Shown one piece after another: positions 8,694 through 18,146 of a stretch of 63,200 bases of DNA. The notes below the pieces were generated by a model, which did no database searches, was not told where the DNA came from, and saw only the letters and a program-made list of their open reading frames with translations. Position 1 is the stretch's first letter. Every line of letters starts with the position of its first letter. The translations under genes were made by a program, and so were the position numbers. This DNA is from Marivita cryptomonadis (lineage in GTDB: Bacteria; Pseudomonadota; Alphaproteobacteria; Rhodobacterales; Rhodobacteraceae): NCBI RefSeq assembly GCF_002115725.1, contig NZ_JFKD01000021.1, forward strand, positions 1 to 63,200. Reading direction: 5' to 3'.

Positions 8694-10021
8694 ATCTTTG
8701 CTCCATCGGCAAGAACGCCCAGCCGCTTGGCGGCGTCCAGTTCGGCACGTGCGGCCTGAAACTTCAGGTCGAGTTGTTTTTCCAGCGCCCGCAGGAAGGT
8801 CTCGTAGACGCTGACCACGTCCATCACCTGACGCGTGCCCGCATCGTATTGGCGCTGGAACAGGTCGAGATTGGTTTTGGCCTGCGCGGTCAGCCCTTCG
8901 GCCTCGGCCGCCTGCCGCTTCAGCGCGGCGATACTGCGCTGATCGGCTTCGATGGACCGACGCGAGATATCCTCGGCCTCGGTCACCTTGCGATCTGCGG
9001 TGATCTTGGTGGCCTCGGTAGCTTGCAAGGACGCGCCTGTGCCAATGCCCAGCATCTGTTCTGTGTTTACGCTCAGGGCCAGTCCTTCGCCGCCATTGCG
9101 CACGCTTCCTCCCGCTGACAGACCGGGCAGATGCCCAGCGCGGGCGATCTTGGCCTGCGCCAGCTGCCGGTCGCGTTCCACCTTGGCGCGCAGGACGTTA
9201 AGCGACTGATCCGAAGGGGTGCTGCCCATGCCGCGCAAGCCGCGCTGACCGGACAGAGAGACCGCCGACATCGCGTTCAGTTCAGCCACCGCGCGGGTCG
9301 TTTTTTCGCGCGCCGCTGCATCCCGGGCGCGCAGATCGGCCAGTTTCTGTTTCAGCACGTTGAGATCGGAAAAATCCGACACGCCGCCCTGAACACGTTC
9401 GTTCATGACCCATTCGAAATGGCCCATGTCCTTGAGCGCCTGACCGTAAAGATCTGCCGCCGCACGGCCTTCTTCGGCCTGAAGATACAGCACCAACCCG
9501 TCATAAACACGTTTGTTGCTGCTTTCCGACAGGGCAACAGCGGCCATTTCCACATCCGCCTTGGCAATGTCGCGCTCGGCTGCCTTGCGGCCGTTATCGA
9601 AGAGGACCTGGTTGATCACCAGATCGGCCGCCACATCGCTCAGAGAGGTCAAAGTGATACGCGGGGAAATCGTCGGCCACCAGTTCTTGGACGCCGCTTC
9701 GGCGCGCAACTGCGCCACATGCAGTTCCGCTTCGGCCACGCGCGCATCGGCAGCCAGCACACCCGCAGCAACCTCGGCATAGGGGCTTCCAGGCGTCAGA
9801 ACGCTTTGCCGCGCGGCCAGTTCTGCGATGATCGGGGAAGCCTCTTGCATCGTGACCGCTTTGGGAGCGGCCGTCTTGGTCTCGCCTGTCACATCTGTGC
9901 GCAGGTCCGGCTGCGCGGAAAGAAACCGTGACACGGCCCCGTCGCCCATATCCTGCATACACCCCGAAAGAGCCGTTACCGCGAGGACTGCCCCTGCCAT
10001 GACCCTTGTATTCTGCCTCAT
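8690..10021 (-). CDS. TolC-family outer-membrane channel of the adhesin secretion system
   Basis: 443 residues. An N-terminal lipoprotein-like signal (MAGAVLAVTALSGC, Cys near residue 21) is followed by long helical repeats rich in Ala/Glu/Lys typical of outer-membrane efflux proteins (two OEP repeats, about 75-250 and 260-440), including QRQYDAGTRQVMDVVSVYETFLRAL. It forms the outer channel for type I secretion. The gene overlaps the exporter gene (TTGA overlap), so the two are translationally coupled, and it starts 82 bases after the adhesin stop with a GC hairpin in between. Confidence 0.9.
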   Translation of the reverse strand: MRQNTRVMAGAVLAVTALSGCMQDMGDGAVSRFLSAQPDLRTDVTGETKTAAPKAVTMQEASPIIAELAARQSVLTPGSPYAEVAAGVLAADARVAEAELHVAQLRAEAASKNWWPTISPRITLTSLSDVAADLVINQVLFDNGRKAAERDIAKADVEMAAVALSESSNKRVYDGLVLYLQAEEGRAAADLYGQALKDMGHFEWVMNERVQGGVSDFSDLNVLKQKLADLRARDAAAREKTTRAVAELNAMSAVSLSGQRGLRGMGSTPSDQSLNVLRAKVERDRQLAQAKIARAGHLPGLSAGGSVRNGGEGLALSVNTEQMLGIGTGASLQATEATKITADRKVTEAEDISRRSIEADQRSIAALKRQAAEAEGLTAQAKTNLDLFQRQYDAGTRQVMDVVSVYETFLRALEKQLDLKFQAARAELDAAKRLGVLADGAKI

Positions 10022-10063
10022 CTCGATCGAGCCCCCCGCCTTTGGCTTTTTTGTTTCGGGGCC

Positions 10064-10085
10064 CGGGCCATCGCTTGATGGCCCG
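10064..10085 (-). terminator. Intercistronic hairpin between adhesin and channel genes
   Basis: Perfect 9-bp stem (10064-10072 with 10077-10085) and a 4-base loop. On the transcribed minus strand no U-run follows, so it is probably not a strong Rho-independent terminator. It may stabilise the adhesin message or lower expression of the secretion genes relative to the adhesin. Confidence 0.5.
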
Positions 10086-10103
10086 AACAGTCTATCCTTT
10101 TGC

Positions 10104-13100
10104 TCAGATTGTGACGTTGTTGATATCGTCGTCGATCAGAACCGTGGCATCGCCCAGTTCGTAGACGTCGTAGTTTTGACCATTCTCAAACCGCGATCCG
10201 GTGCGGGTGGCTCCGGTGATGCGCACGGTTTCGTCCGAGTTGCCTAGAACACGCACGGTGTTGTCTTCGCCGGTCATCGCTACGATCTGCGCTTCGGTGA
10301 TCGTCAGCGTCGCCTCTTCGGTGAATTCGAGGTCGATCACGTCGATCTCGCGCCCACCGATATTGCTGGCGAGACTCACGTTGCTGCGGCTGACATCCGG
10401 GTCGCCCAGCACCACGTAGGTGCCTGTGCTGTTGCCTGCGCTGTCGGTTGCAGTGACCACGAGGTGCGATCCATCCGGCACCACGTTGTTGAAGGTGTAG
10501 CTGGTCTCGCCAGTAAAGCTGTTGTCCTGATCGTTAAAGCCAACGGTTTGGACGCCGCCTGCACCGACCCGCACGATGGACACATCGTTGTCCGTGGTTT
10601 CGAGAATGATCCCGCGCGGTGCCTGGCTTTGATCCCATGTGATCGCCGTCATGTCGGGCGCATCGGGGGCCACGTTGTCCACCACCATGGTTTCGGTGAT
10701 CGACTTGGTGTTGCCCGCGCGGTCGGTTGCCGCGATCTGGATCGACACGTTCTCGCCATCAGACATCGGGATCACGCTGGCGGGAACCGCCACGGACCAT
10801 GTGCCGCCGCTGACCTGCGCGCTCAGGCGCTGTCCACCGATGGTCACTTCAACGGTTGAACCCTGCTCGACCTGACCTGTGAGGGTAAAGCCCTGTGCTG
10901 CCTCGGCCTCGCTGACAATGCCATCGGCGCCGCCTGGTCGGCTGTTCGAGGTGAGCGGGACAACCTCCGTATCGACCTGGAAGGTCTTGGTAGTGGTCGC
11001 GGTGTTGCCTGCACGGTCTTCGGTGCTGATCTGAGCAGTGGTGGTGTAGGTGCCATCCGGCAGATCAAGACCCGAGAAACGCGCGGTCCAGTTGCCCGCG
11101 GCATCGACGGTGGCCATACGGCTCACGCCTTCGACAACCACAGCCACGGTTGCGCCGGGTTCTGTTGTGCCGCTCAGCGTCACACCCTGGCCTTGTTCCG
11201 CATCGTTGACGATGTTGTCTGCTGTGACCGGGTTTGCACTGACCGCAAAGTTGCGGACCAGAGTGTCGACCATCACGGTGTCGGACCGCGTCAGTTCGTT
11301 GCCTGCCGCGTCAACGGTATAGGCAGTGATCTGCGCTTCGTATTCGCCGGGGCGAATTTCGCCCGCCGCATAATTGGCGCGCCAGATGCCGGATCCGTCG
11401 GTCTGTACGGTTTTGCTGACTCCGTCCAGAGTGACATCGACCATTGCGAACGGCGTCGAAGTACCGGTGATCACAACGCCATCGGACGCTTCGACATGGT
11501 TGATGACATCGTCGGTTTCGATCGGCGCGGGGCTGATCGTCAGCAGGCCCGCATCCGTGTCGAAGATCACGCTGCGTGTTTCCGTTGCCGTATTGCCCGC
11601 CAGATCGGTCGAGCTTGCCGTCAGGGTTGCTGTCTGTTCGCCGCTGGGCAGTTCGTTGGCCGTAAACGTCACCGTCCAATTGCCCTGTGCATCGACGCTG
11701 GCGCTGCGCGACACACCGCCCAGCGTCACGGACACCGACGCGCCCGGCTCTGTTGTGCCGGTCACCACCATGCCCTGCATGGCCTCTTGCGCGTTCACGA
11801 TGCCATCTGCACCGCCCGCCTGGCTGGTGATGTCAAAGTTGCGCACCCATGTGTCCAACACGACCTGCCCGGTCGCGCTGCTGGTGTTGCCCACTTCGTC
11901 GGTTGAGGTTGCGTTGATTGTCAGGTTCTGTTCGCCCACCGGAATTTCCGTGGCGATGAAGGTCACCGTCCAGTTGCCCTGCGCATCGACCACGGCGGTC
12001 CGGGTATAGCCGTTCATCTCGACCACAACAGACGAACCCACATCGGTGGTGCCAGTGATCTGAACACCATCGCTGCGCTCTTCGGCGTTGATGATGCCAT
12101 CGGTTTCGATGGTTGTGGTGTTGATCGTGACACCCGACACGGTGTCGATCTCGACGCCGTCGTTGATGGTGGTGGAGTTGTTGAAACTGTCGGTCGCGAT
12201 GACGCGGATCGCTTCGACATACTCACCGCGCTCGAAGGTCGAACTGGTTAGCGTCACGCTCCAGTTGCCCTGCGCGTCCACCTCAGCCACATGGCTCACG
12301 CCACCCGCGATCAGAACAACTGACGCGCCAACTTCGGTCGTGCCTGTTACGGTCACGCCTCCATCGAACTCGGACACAGTAATGATGTCGCCGCTCGATG
12401 TAGTGCCGCTAGTGATTGCCACGGGGGGAGGTGTCGTATCGATAGTAACGGACGGGCCGGTGAGATGAACTTCGCCGGCAAGGCCACTAACCGTCACTTC
12501 TGCTCTGTAGTCTCCATCGTCCGGAAAATTCACACCGTCAAATACAACGCGCCAATTTCCTTCCGCATCTGTGACCGTGCCTAAAGTCCGATCGCCGATA
12601 ATAATGACTACTACATCGTCAGGATTCGCTGTGCCATCAACCAGAATAAGTCGATCGGCTTCGGTAAGGTCATCACCACCGATGACGTAAGCACCGTCAT
12701 TGACAGTTGGCGCGCTGATTACGGCATCATCTCCGCTGCCCTTCGAGAAAACCGCTCCCGCGGCAAGCGCCGCGCCTCCAGCCAGTAGTCCGCTGAGCAG
12801 ATTAGAACTGCCATCATCTCCTCCGGCAGCCCCATAATCCGGAGCAACGACGTCAGCGCGATCTAAAAAAATCAATTCATCCTGGGGGCTCCACTTACCC
12901 CAAGACGCTACCTCTGCATACTCAGCAAAAAGTGCCTCACCATCGCCAACAGCGAACACTACTTCCGTCAGCTCACCGTCTGAGCTCAGGTAGAGGTGAA
13001 TCATTTCGTCAGAGGCAAAATAATCTTCGAGAACGATTGACCGTCCATCAGACAAGACAATCTTTAAATCATCGCCTAGTTTTTCATATCTCTGAATATC

Positions 13101-13235
13101 AGCCTTGTTCACGTTAAACGAAATTGAATCAATATCTTGTGCATAAAGAGAATTATGAATGGCGCCCGTATCAACTATGTCGAGTCGAATGTCTCCATCA
13201 CGTGTGCGAAATACAAATTTTATTACTTTCTGCAT
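10104..13235 (-). CDS. BapA-like large secreted adhesin with Ig-like repeats
   Basis: 1043 residues. Residues 1-130 form a BapA-prefix-like domain, followed by a Gly/Ala-rich hydrophobic linker (LLSGLLAGGAALAAGAVFSK). Then come seven or eight bacterial Ig-like (Big) repeats of about 95 residues, each with a GxxVTGTTEPGASVxV core, a VDAQGNWTV strand and a DxAGNT turn before VDT. The C-terminal 100 residues end in the hydrophobic/acidic tail VLIDDDINNVTI, a plausible uncleaved type I secretion signal. No RTX (GGxGxD) repeats are seen. It probably mediates surface attachment or biofilm formation. The first 270 codons (12420-13235) are visibly more AT-rich than the repeats. ATG at 13233-13235. 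Confidence 0.85.
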   Translation of the reverse strand: MQKVIKFVFRTRDGDIRLDIVDTGAIHNSLYAQDIDSISFNVNKADIQRYEKLGDDLKIVLSDGRSIVLEDYFASDEMIHLYLSSDGELTEVVFAVGDGEALFAEYAEVASWGKWSPQDELIFLDRADVVAPDYGAAGGDDGSSNLLSGLLAGGAALAAGAVFSKGSGDDAVISAPTVNDGAYVIGGDDLTEADRLILVDGTANPDDVVVIIIGDRTLGTVTDAEGNWRVVFDGVNFPDDGDYRAEVTVSGLAGEVHLTGPSVTIDTTPPPVAITSGTTSSGDIITVSEFDGGVTVTGTTEVGASVVLIAGGVSHVAEVDAQGNWSVTLTSSTFERGEYVEAIRVIATDSFNNSTTINDGVEIDTVSGVTINTTTIETDGIINAEERSDGVQITGTTDVGSSVVVEMNGYTRTAVVDAQGNWTVTFIATEIPVGEQNLTINATSTDEVGNTSSATGQVVLDTWVRNFDITSQAGGADGIVNAQEAMQGMVVTGTTEPGASVSVTLGGVSRSASVDAQGNWTVTFTANELPSGEQTATLTASSTDLAGNTATETRSVIFDTDAGLLTISPAPIETDDVINHVEASDGVVITGTSTPFAMVDVTLDGVSKTVQTDGSGIWRANYAAGEIRPGEYEAQITAYTVDAAGNELTRSDTVMVDTLVRNFAVSANPVTADNIVNDAEQGQGVTLSGTTEPGATVAVVVEGVSRMATVDAAGNWTARFSGLDLPDGTYTTTAQISTEDRAGNTATTTKTFQVDTEVVPLTSNSRPGGADGIVSEAEAAQGFTLTGQVEQGSTVEVTIGGQRLSAQVSGGTWSVAVPASVIPMSDGENVSIQIAATDRAGNTKSITETMVVDNVAPDAPDMTAITWDQSQAPRGIILETTDNDVSIVRVGAGGVQTVGFNDQDNSFTGETSYTFNNVVPDGSHLVVTATDSAGNSTGTYVVLGDPDVSRSNVSLASNIGGREIDVIDLEFTEEATLTITEAQIVAMTGEDNTVRVLGNSDETVRITGATRTGSRFENGQNYDVYELGDATVLIDDDINNVTI

Positions 13236-13788
13236 TCGATTGCCTCTTCTAGATCTTGCTCTCCAAAACTGTATTCAGGCGCCAAACTTTTTGCCAACAA
13301 CAGTTATCTGGTTGAGGGAAAAACCAAAACAAATGCATTTGGAGAACTTTATTTATTTCCTTAATATCCCAAGTTACATTGAAGCGCCTGTTGAATTGAT
13401 AAAGCTCAAAGCAGTCGCCAGCAAATTCATACAACGCATAACTGTACTTCAAAGATTTATGTGCGGTACGCCAGCGGGCAGCACCTAATTGGGTCAATCC
13501 ACCATGCTCGACAATAAACAGCGTAGGCACTGTTGTTGCTGTTGTTAAAACCTGAAAGCCGATAGCCACAATAGCTGACATTCTCTGCGGTTACGATCTA
13601 GGTTTCAGCCCTCAAAAGCGGCACACGATTGCTGAGACGAAAGCTGTAACGGCAGTGACCACCCTCTGTTGAAGGCTGGATTATCACATTCAATAGTGCA
13701 TATTTCACCACCTTCCGAAACTTAATCAAGAGAAAGGATACAAAATAAATTACATATGTCTACATTTTTTTTGCTGTTCACTACAGGG
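13236..13788. promoter_or_regulatory. AT-rich region upstream of the adhesin operon
   Basis: About 550 bases of low-GC sequence between the adhesin start and the ISAs1 left end; it should hold the promoter of the secretion cassette. A 110-codon minus-strand open frame (13249-13581) ends 13 bases before the adhesin start, but its product looks like no family I know, so I do not call it a gene. No clear operator palindrome was found. Confidence 0.35.
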
Positions 13789-15010
13789 CAGGGGAATCAC
13801 TTTTGGAGCCGTCAGGCCGCGTGAGGGGGCTTGCGTCTGAGCCGAGGTTGGATTCTGTGGTGTAGGGCAACCTTACGGAGCCCTTTTGCCGATGCAGATT
13901 TTTCTGTCCGCCTTCGAAGACGTCCTTGATCAACGCGCCAGCAACGCGCGCCATGACCTTGCCGAATTGCTAGTGATCGCCTTCGTCTCGGTCCTTTGCG
14001 GAGCGAGCTCCTGTGCAGAGATGGCAGCGTTTGGTCGCGCAAAAGAGCATATTTTCAGGGACTTCCTGAAGCTGAAGCATGCAATCCCATCACATGACAC
14101 CTTCTCGGATGTCTTCCGCATGATCGACCCCAAGGCGTTGGACGCGGCCTTTGGAAAGGTTCTTGCCAACGTTGCGGCGTTGCTCAAGGACGGTGATGTG
14201 ATTGCCATCGACGGTAAGGCCCTGCGTGGGGCCCGCGATGCGGGAGAGAGTGCTCGGACGCGGATGATGGTCTCGGCTTATGCGGCGCGGCTGCGCCTGA
14301 CGCTTGCCAGCGTACCGGCTTGATCGGGGCTCGGAACTGGAGGCCGCGATCGAAGCGCTCGGCCTGATCGCGCTGAAGGGGAAGGTGGTGACCGCCGATG
14401 CTCTGCACTGCAATCGCCGTACGGTTGAGGCGATCAACGCGGGTGGTGGCGATTGGTGTCTCGCCCTGAAGGGCAACCAGGAGTCGCTTTTGTCCGATGC
14501 GCGCGGTTGCTTCAGCGGCGTGATCGATCCTCGGCAGCAGGCGATGACCGAAGAAAAAAATCACGGGCGCAAGGAGGTCCGAAAGGCGACCATCGTATCG
14601 GCCAAGGCATTGGGCGAATACCATGAATTCCCAGGATTGAAGGCGTTTGGACGGATCGACGCCAGTCGCGAAGTAGATGGAAAGGTAACTTCTGAGACGC
14701 GCTATTTTGCGCTGTCGTGGATGCCTACGCCTGACATCCTTCTCGCCACGGTCCGGTATCACTGGCTGATCGAAAACGCCCTGCATTGGCAGCTCGACGT
14801 CTCCTTCCGGGAAGATGCCGCACGCAACCGCAAGGATAACGCCCCGGGCAACATCGCCGTGCTTCGGCGGCGCGCCCTCGATGTCGTCCGTCAGGACAAG
14901 TCGAAGTCATCGCTCTCGATCAAGCTCAAGCGCGCCGGCTGGGACGACGCCTTCCTGCGATCCATTCTTACAAACATAGCAGAGGCTTAGCGCCAAAAGC
15001 GATTGCCCTG
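13789..15010 (+). mobile_element. ISAs1-family element with a frameshifted transposase
   Basis: Terminal inverted repeats: CAGGGGAATCACTTTTGG at 13789-13806 against the complement of CAGGGCAATCGCTTTTGG ending at 15010 (16 of 18 match). Length 1222 bp, normal for ISAs1. Flanks (CTACAGGG left, CCACTCTA right) do not match, so no target duplication is visible. It separates the adhesin promoter region from the two-component genes. Confidence 0.8.
13886..14990 (+). pseudogene. ISAs1-family transposase, broken by a 1-base insertion
   Basis: Frame one (13886-14323) encodes the N-terminal DDE_Tnp_1-associated domain and first catalytic Asp (VIAIDGKALRGA). Frame two (to 14990) continues with VTADALHCNRRTVE (second Asp) and HWLIENALHWQLDVSFREDA (catalytic Glu). 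The two join perfectly if one T is removed from GGCTTGATC near 14320, restoring VPAD-RGSELEAA. No slippery site is present there, so this is a mutational frameshift rather than programmed recoding. Compare the intact relative at 20806-21906. Confidence 0.85.
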
Positions 15011-15520
15011 CCACTCTACGCGACTTCACTTAATTTAAGTGGTAAATGTTTGCGCCCCTAGCACTCATGATCGCCGAAGGGCATAATTGATTCGGTGTTC
15101 ACTCCCGCGGCATAATCCATGCCAGGATTGCGCCGAAATGGCCGCTGCCAAGCCTACCGAAAGCAAGATAGATCGTAAGCAGCAAGGGATGTTCTTCTGA
15201 CTGGACGTCCACACGGCGATGATTTCGGTCGCCGCTGTGGAGGACGAGCGCGGAGGAAAGATCACCAAACCAGTTAGCTCACTTGGCAATCGTGGGGTGT
15301 AAGCGGCTCGCCAGAAAGCCTCAACTCAGCCGCGATGTAAGATTTTGTAATCAAGATTAATGAAGTCGACAAAGCAGGAAATTTTGTATAACGTTGAGCA
15401 AAGACATGACACCCCCCCTTAAGTTGGTCGATGAATGGGATGCATTGTGCGATATGGCAAAAATTGACGTTAGTCTTTCATCGTAAAATATCAAAACAAA
15501 ACATAAAAAACCTTAATGAT
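15011..15520. other. Intergenic scar and two-component promoter region
   Basis: The first 300 bases are GC-rich and contain no recognisable gene (possible remnant peptide near 15218-15300). After about 15310 the DNA becomes abruptly AT-rich, matching the downstream kinase gene, and presumably holds its promoter. An alternative upstream ATG for the kinase at 15431 lies here, but lacks a good signal-peptide context. Confidence 0.35.
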
Positions 15521-17389
15521 ATGACTCACTCTTTGCTACCGACTTGGTGCCGATGCGTAACTTACTTGTTTTTGGGGGCGCTAATAATTTCAGCATCTTG
15601 CGGCTCCGTGAGGGCTCAAGAGGAGCTAATAGAGGCGGTTGGGCTGTTTGAAGACAAAACCGCTACAGTTCAACTTCAGGATATCAGCAATAAAGATTTT
15701 AAAAAATCCGATCGATATATTAACTTGGGATATAGTTCCTCTGCGTATTGGTTAAGAGTTCGGATCCAACAACCTCTGGATGGAGGCAGTGTAGCTTTAA
15801 CAGTAAGCCCTCAAATGCTCGATGAAGTCCTCTTGTTTGCGCCAGCGCCAAGAAGTGCGATGGAGTCTAGAGTAATAATAAATAATATTCCTTACGAGAT
15901 AAAGGGGAGAAGTTCTGGAATAGCCCCGCGCACTTATATTTTACTGCCTCCAGAGCTGGGAGAGGAATACTTTCTGAGAATTGCATCATCAGGATCATTA
16001 TCGCTAACATTATCAGCGAAAAGTACTGGTGATACAATAAGAGCGATCAACATATTGCACTTGGCGCAATTCGGTTATCTTACTTGGGTGATGCTCATTT
16101 TCATTTGGGCTGTTCGTGCCTATAATTTGTTTAAAGACCCTATACTTCTGTATTCATTGCCTTTGCTGTCACTTTGGATTATTCATAATTTTTATTCCTT
16201 TGGCTATATTCCAATTTTATTTGAAAACTATGAATTCAAATACCTTGCTGTGATCTTTAGGTTTGTAGTGCTCTCACTTTCTTTGAGCGTGTTCTTATTT
16301 CACAGAAATATGATTCTTCAACACCAGCCTTCAAGGCATTTGATGTTACTAATTGATTCGCAGATTTTCTATATTATGCTGATGTACTTGATTTTTTTTG
16401 CATATGATCGGAGTATTGCTTTAAAGATGAATGCATATTTTCTGGCTGTATCTCCCATTCTATTTCTCATCACATCGATATCCGCAAAGAAAGATTCCTT
16501 GGTGGGCTTGCGTACTGTGAGAGTGTTTTTTACAGTAGTCTCCTTTATGAATATATTTTGGGTGGCTCGTCTTGTTGGCCTAAATATGGATTATGTTAAA
16601 TTTCAAAGCAACGCATTACTCTATGGAATATTTTCCACAATTTTAATGTTTCATGTGCTTGCAAAGTATAGCAAAGAGGCGAGCAGACTTGTAAAAATTG
16701 ATAAGGAAAGGATATCCCACCTGAAGCAGCGAGAATTAGTTGAGCTTGAAAAAAACAAGACTTTGATTGGCTTCTTCGATATGCTTACACATGAGACAAA
16801 AAATGCATTATCCATAATTTCCATAAATGTATCATCCATGCATTTGGACGCAGATAAACGAAAACGCGTTGATCGAGCGATATCAGATCTTAACAAAGTT
16901 ATTGAGCGTTGCAATCAATCAGCGCGCTTGCCAAGCATCTATGAGAAGATTGAAGTGCATAGTTGCGATATTTTAAGTATTTTGGAAGATATATGCGTTA
17001 ATCAACAGGAAAGATCCAGAATTTCAATTCATTCAGTCTCACAACCCTTTATAATGGGGGATCAAATTTTTCTGAAGGTTATTTTTTCTAATCTTTTGGA
17101 AAATGCCTTGAAGTATTCACCTGCCGATTCTAAAGTAAATATTGCTTTGGAGGAGCAAAAGGGGGCTGCTGTTCTTGTGTTTGAAAACGAAATGGGTGAG
17201 GCTGGAATTCCAGATGCAGAGAAGGTATTCCAAAGGCTCTATAGAAATGCTAAAGTTCATGGAAAGTCTGGATCGGGCCTTGGCCTTCACATTTGTGACA
17301 GTCTTGTACGTGCCCATTATGGGAGTATACGCTTTGAGTCTGTTGACGGTCGCATTAGATTTATTGTGAGTTTCCCATGCATAATATAG
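15521..17389 (+). CDS. Membrane sensor histidine kinase with 7TMR-DISM sensor module
   Basis: 622 residues from ATG 15521, chosen because it is followed directly by a signal peptide (LFLGALIISASCGSVRAQ). A periplasmic DISMED2-like beta domain (about 45-180, with YSSSAYWLRVRI) precedes seven hydrophobic helices (about 185-380), a short coiled linker, the HisKA dimerisation helix with phospho-acceptor His in FFDMLTHETKNALSII, and an HATPase with N-box IFSNLLENALKYS and G-box SGSGLGLHICDSL. DISM domains are thought to sense carbohydrates or other small ligands; the ligand here is unknown. It overlaps the response-regulator gene by 13 bases. Codon use is strongly AT-biased compared with all neighbours, a sign of recent transfer. 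Confidence 0.88.
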   Translation: MTHSLLPTWCRCVTYLFLGALIISASCGSVRAQEELIEAVGLFEDKTATVQLQDISNKDFKKSDRYINLGYSSSAYWLRVRIQQPLDGGSVALTVSPQMLDEVLLFAPAPRSAMESRVIINNIPYEIKGRSSGIAPRTYILLPPELGEEYFLRIASSGSLSLTLSAKSTGDTIRAINILHLAQFGYLTWVMLIFIWAVRAYNLFKDPILLYSLPLLSLWIIHNFYSFGYIPILFENYEFKYLAVIFRFVVLSLSLSVFLFHRNMILQHQPSRHLMLLIDSQIFYIMLMYLIFFAYDRSIALKMNAYFLAVSPILFLITSISAKKDSLVGLRTVRVFFTVVSFMNIFWVARLVGLNMDYVKFQSNALLYGIFSTILMFHVLAKYSKEASRLVKIDKERISHLKQRELVELEKNKTLIGFFDMLTHETKNALSIISINVSSMHLDADKRKRVDRAISDLNKVIERCNQSARLPSIYEKIEVHSCDILSILEDICVNQQERSRISIHSVSQPFIMGDQIFLKVIFSNLLENALKYSPADSKVNIALEEQKGAAVLVFENEMGEAGIPDAEKVFQRLYRNAKVHGKSGSGLGLHICDSLVRAHYGSIRFESVDGRIRFIVSFPCII

Positions 17390-18054
17390 TCATTGTAGAG
17401 GATAATTCGGACCTGCGCGCGTCTTTGATTGATATTCTATTATCCGAATCTGCGAATGTTTTTGGGTTCGATAGCAGTGAGGCGTTTTTGACAGGGTGCT
17501 CGCTGCAAACAGTAGATGTCGTTTTGCTTGATCTAAACCTGCCAGGTGAGGACGGGATAGCGCTCGCTAAAAGGTTGAAGCTTTTGGCGCCACATATTGG
17601 GATCGTCATGTTGTCAGCTCGCAGTTCTGCCGACGAGGTCGGTCTTGGTTATAATAGTGGTGCCGACATTTACCTAGTTAAGCCTAGTTCCACTCCTGAG
17701 TTGAAAGGTGCTGTTGATGCACTGCTGCGTCGGACAGTTTCTTCCAAAGGTAATGAGGAAAAAATTATGTTGGACCTGAGATCGATGACGATCTCAGGTC
17801 CTGATGGCGACGTCACTGTGTCAAACGCTGAGGGAGCGTTGTTGAAAGAGTTCATATTAGCACCAGAAAACCGTCTGGCAAAAAACGAAATTGCACAAAT
17901 ACTTTGTATAAGTGATGATGCAAAGTCTGGCACACTCGAAGTGAGAATTGTGCGTCTTCGGAAGAAGCTAGCTTTAGTGGGTGCGAATGGAAAGATTATC
18001 AATGCTGTTAGGGGGTGGGGGTACCAGTTGGCGGCTACGATAGTGCTAGCTTAG
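17377..18054 (+). CDS. OmpR/PhoB-type response regulator
   Basis: 225 residues. Receiver domain (1-115) with acidic pocket E8/D9, phospho-acceptor D52 in LLDLNLPG, S80 and K102 (LVKPSS). A C-terminal winged-helix Trans_reg_C domain (about 125-220) has a recognition region LEVRIVRLRKKL and wing VRGWGYQL. It overlaps the kinase gene and is its obvious partner. The target genes are unknown; the adhesin cassette to the left is a candidate only because of proximity. Same low-GC composition as the kinase. The 3' end abuts an IS630 element. Confidence 0.9.
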   Translation: MHNIVIVEDNSDLRASLIDILLSESANVFGFDSSEAFLTGCSLQTVDVVLLDLNLPGEDGIALAKRLKLLAPHIGIVMLSARSSADEVGLGYNSGADIYLVKPSSTPELKGAVDALLRRTVSSKGNEEKIMLDLRSMTISGPDGDVTVSNAEGALLKEFILAPENRLAKNEIAQILCISDDAKSGTLEVRIVRLRKKLALVGANGKIINAVRGWGYQLAATIVLA

Positions 18055-18146
18055 AACTCATACCAAACAGCGTGAAGGTTGACTCATTGGGATTCCCAAG
18101 GCGGCGAAAACATGGCTCTATGGTGCCGGGCTGGCAGGACGTGGCA

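Noticed and set aside
7473..8759. 428-codon plus-strand frame
   Set aside because: Antisense to the ABC exporter, which has complete catalytic motifs.
10041..10085. Rho-independent terminator for a plus-strand transcript
   Set aside because: The T-run precedes the stem on the plus strand and no plus-strand gene exists there.
12000..12260. Repeated DNA words in the adhesin, considered as a CRISPR or tandem array
   Set aside because: Spacing of about 290 bases and coding for Ig-like repeats explain them; no CRISPR geometry or cas gene.
13249..13581. 110-codon frame directly upstream of the adhesin
   Set aside because: Same strand and close, but AT-rich, Trp/Phe/Cys-rich product with no recognisable fold; kept only as part of the upstream region.
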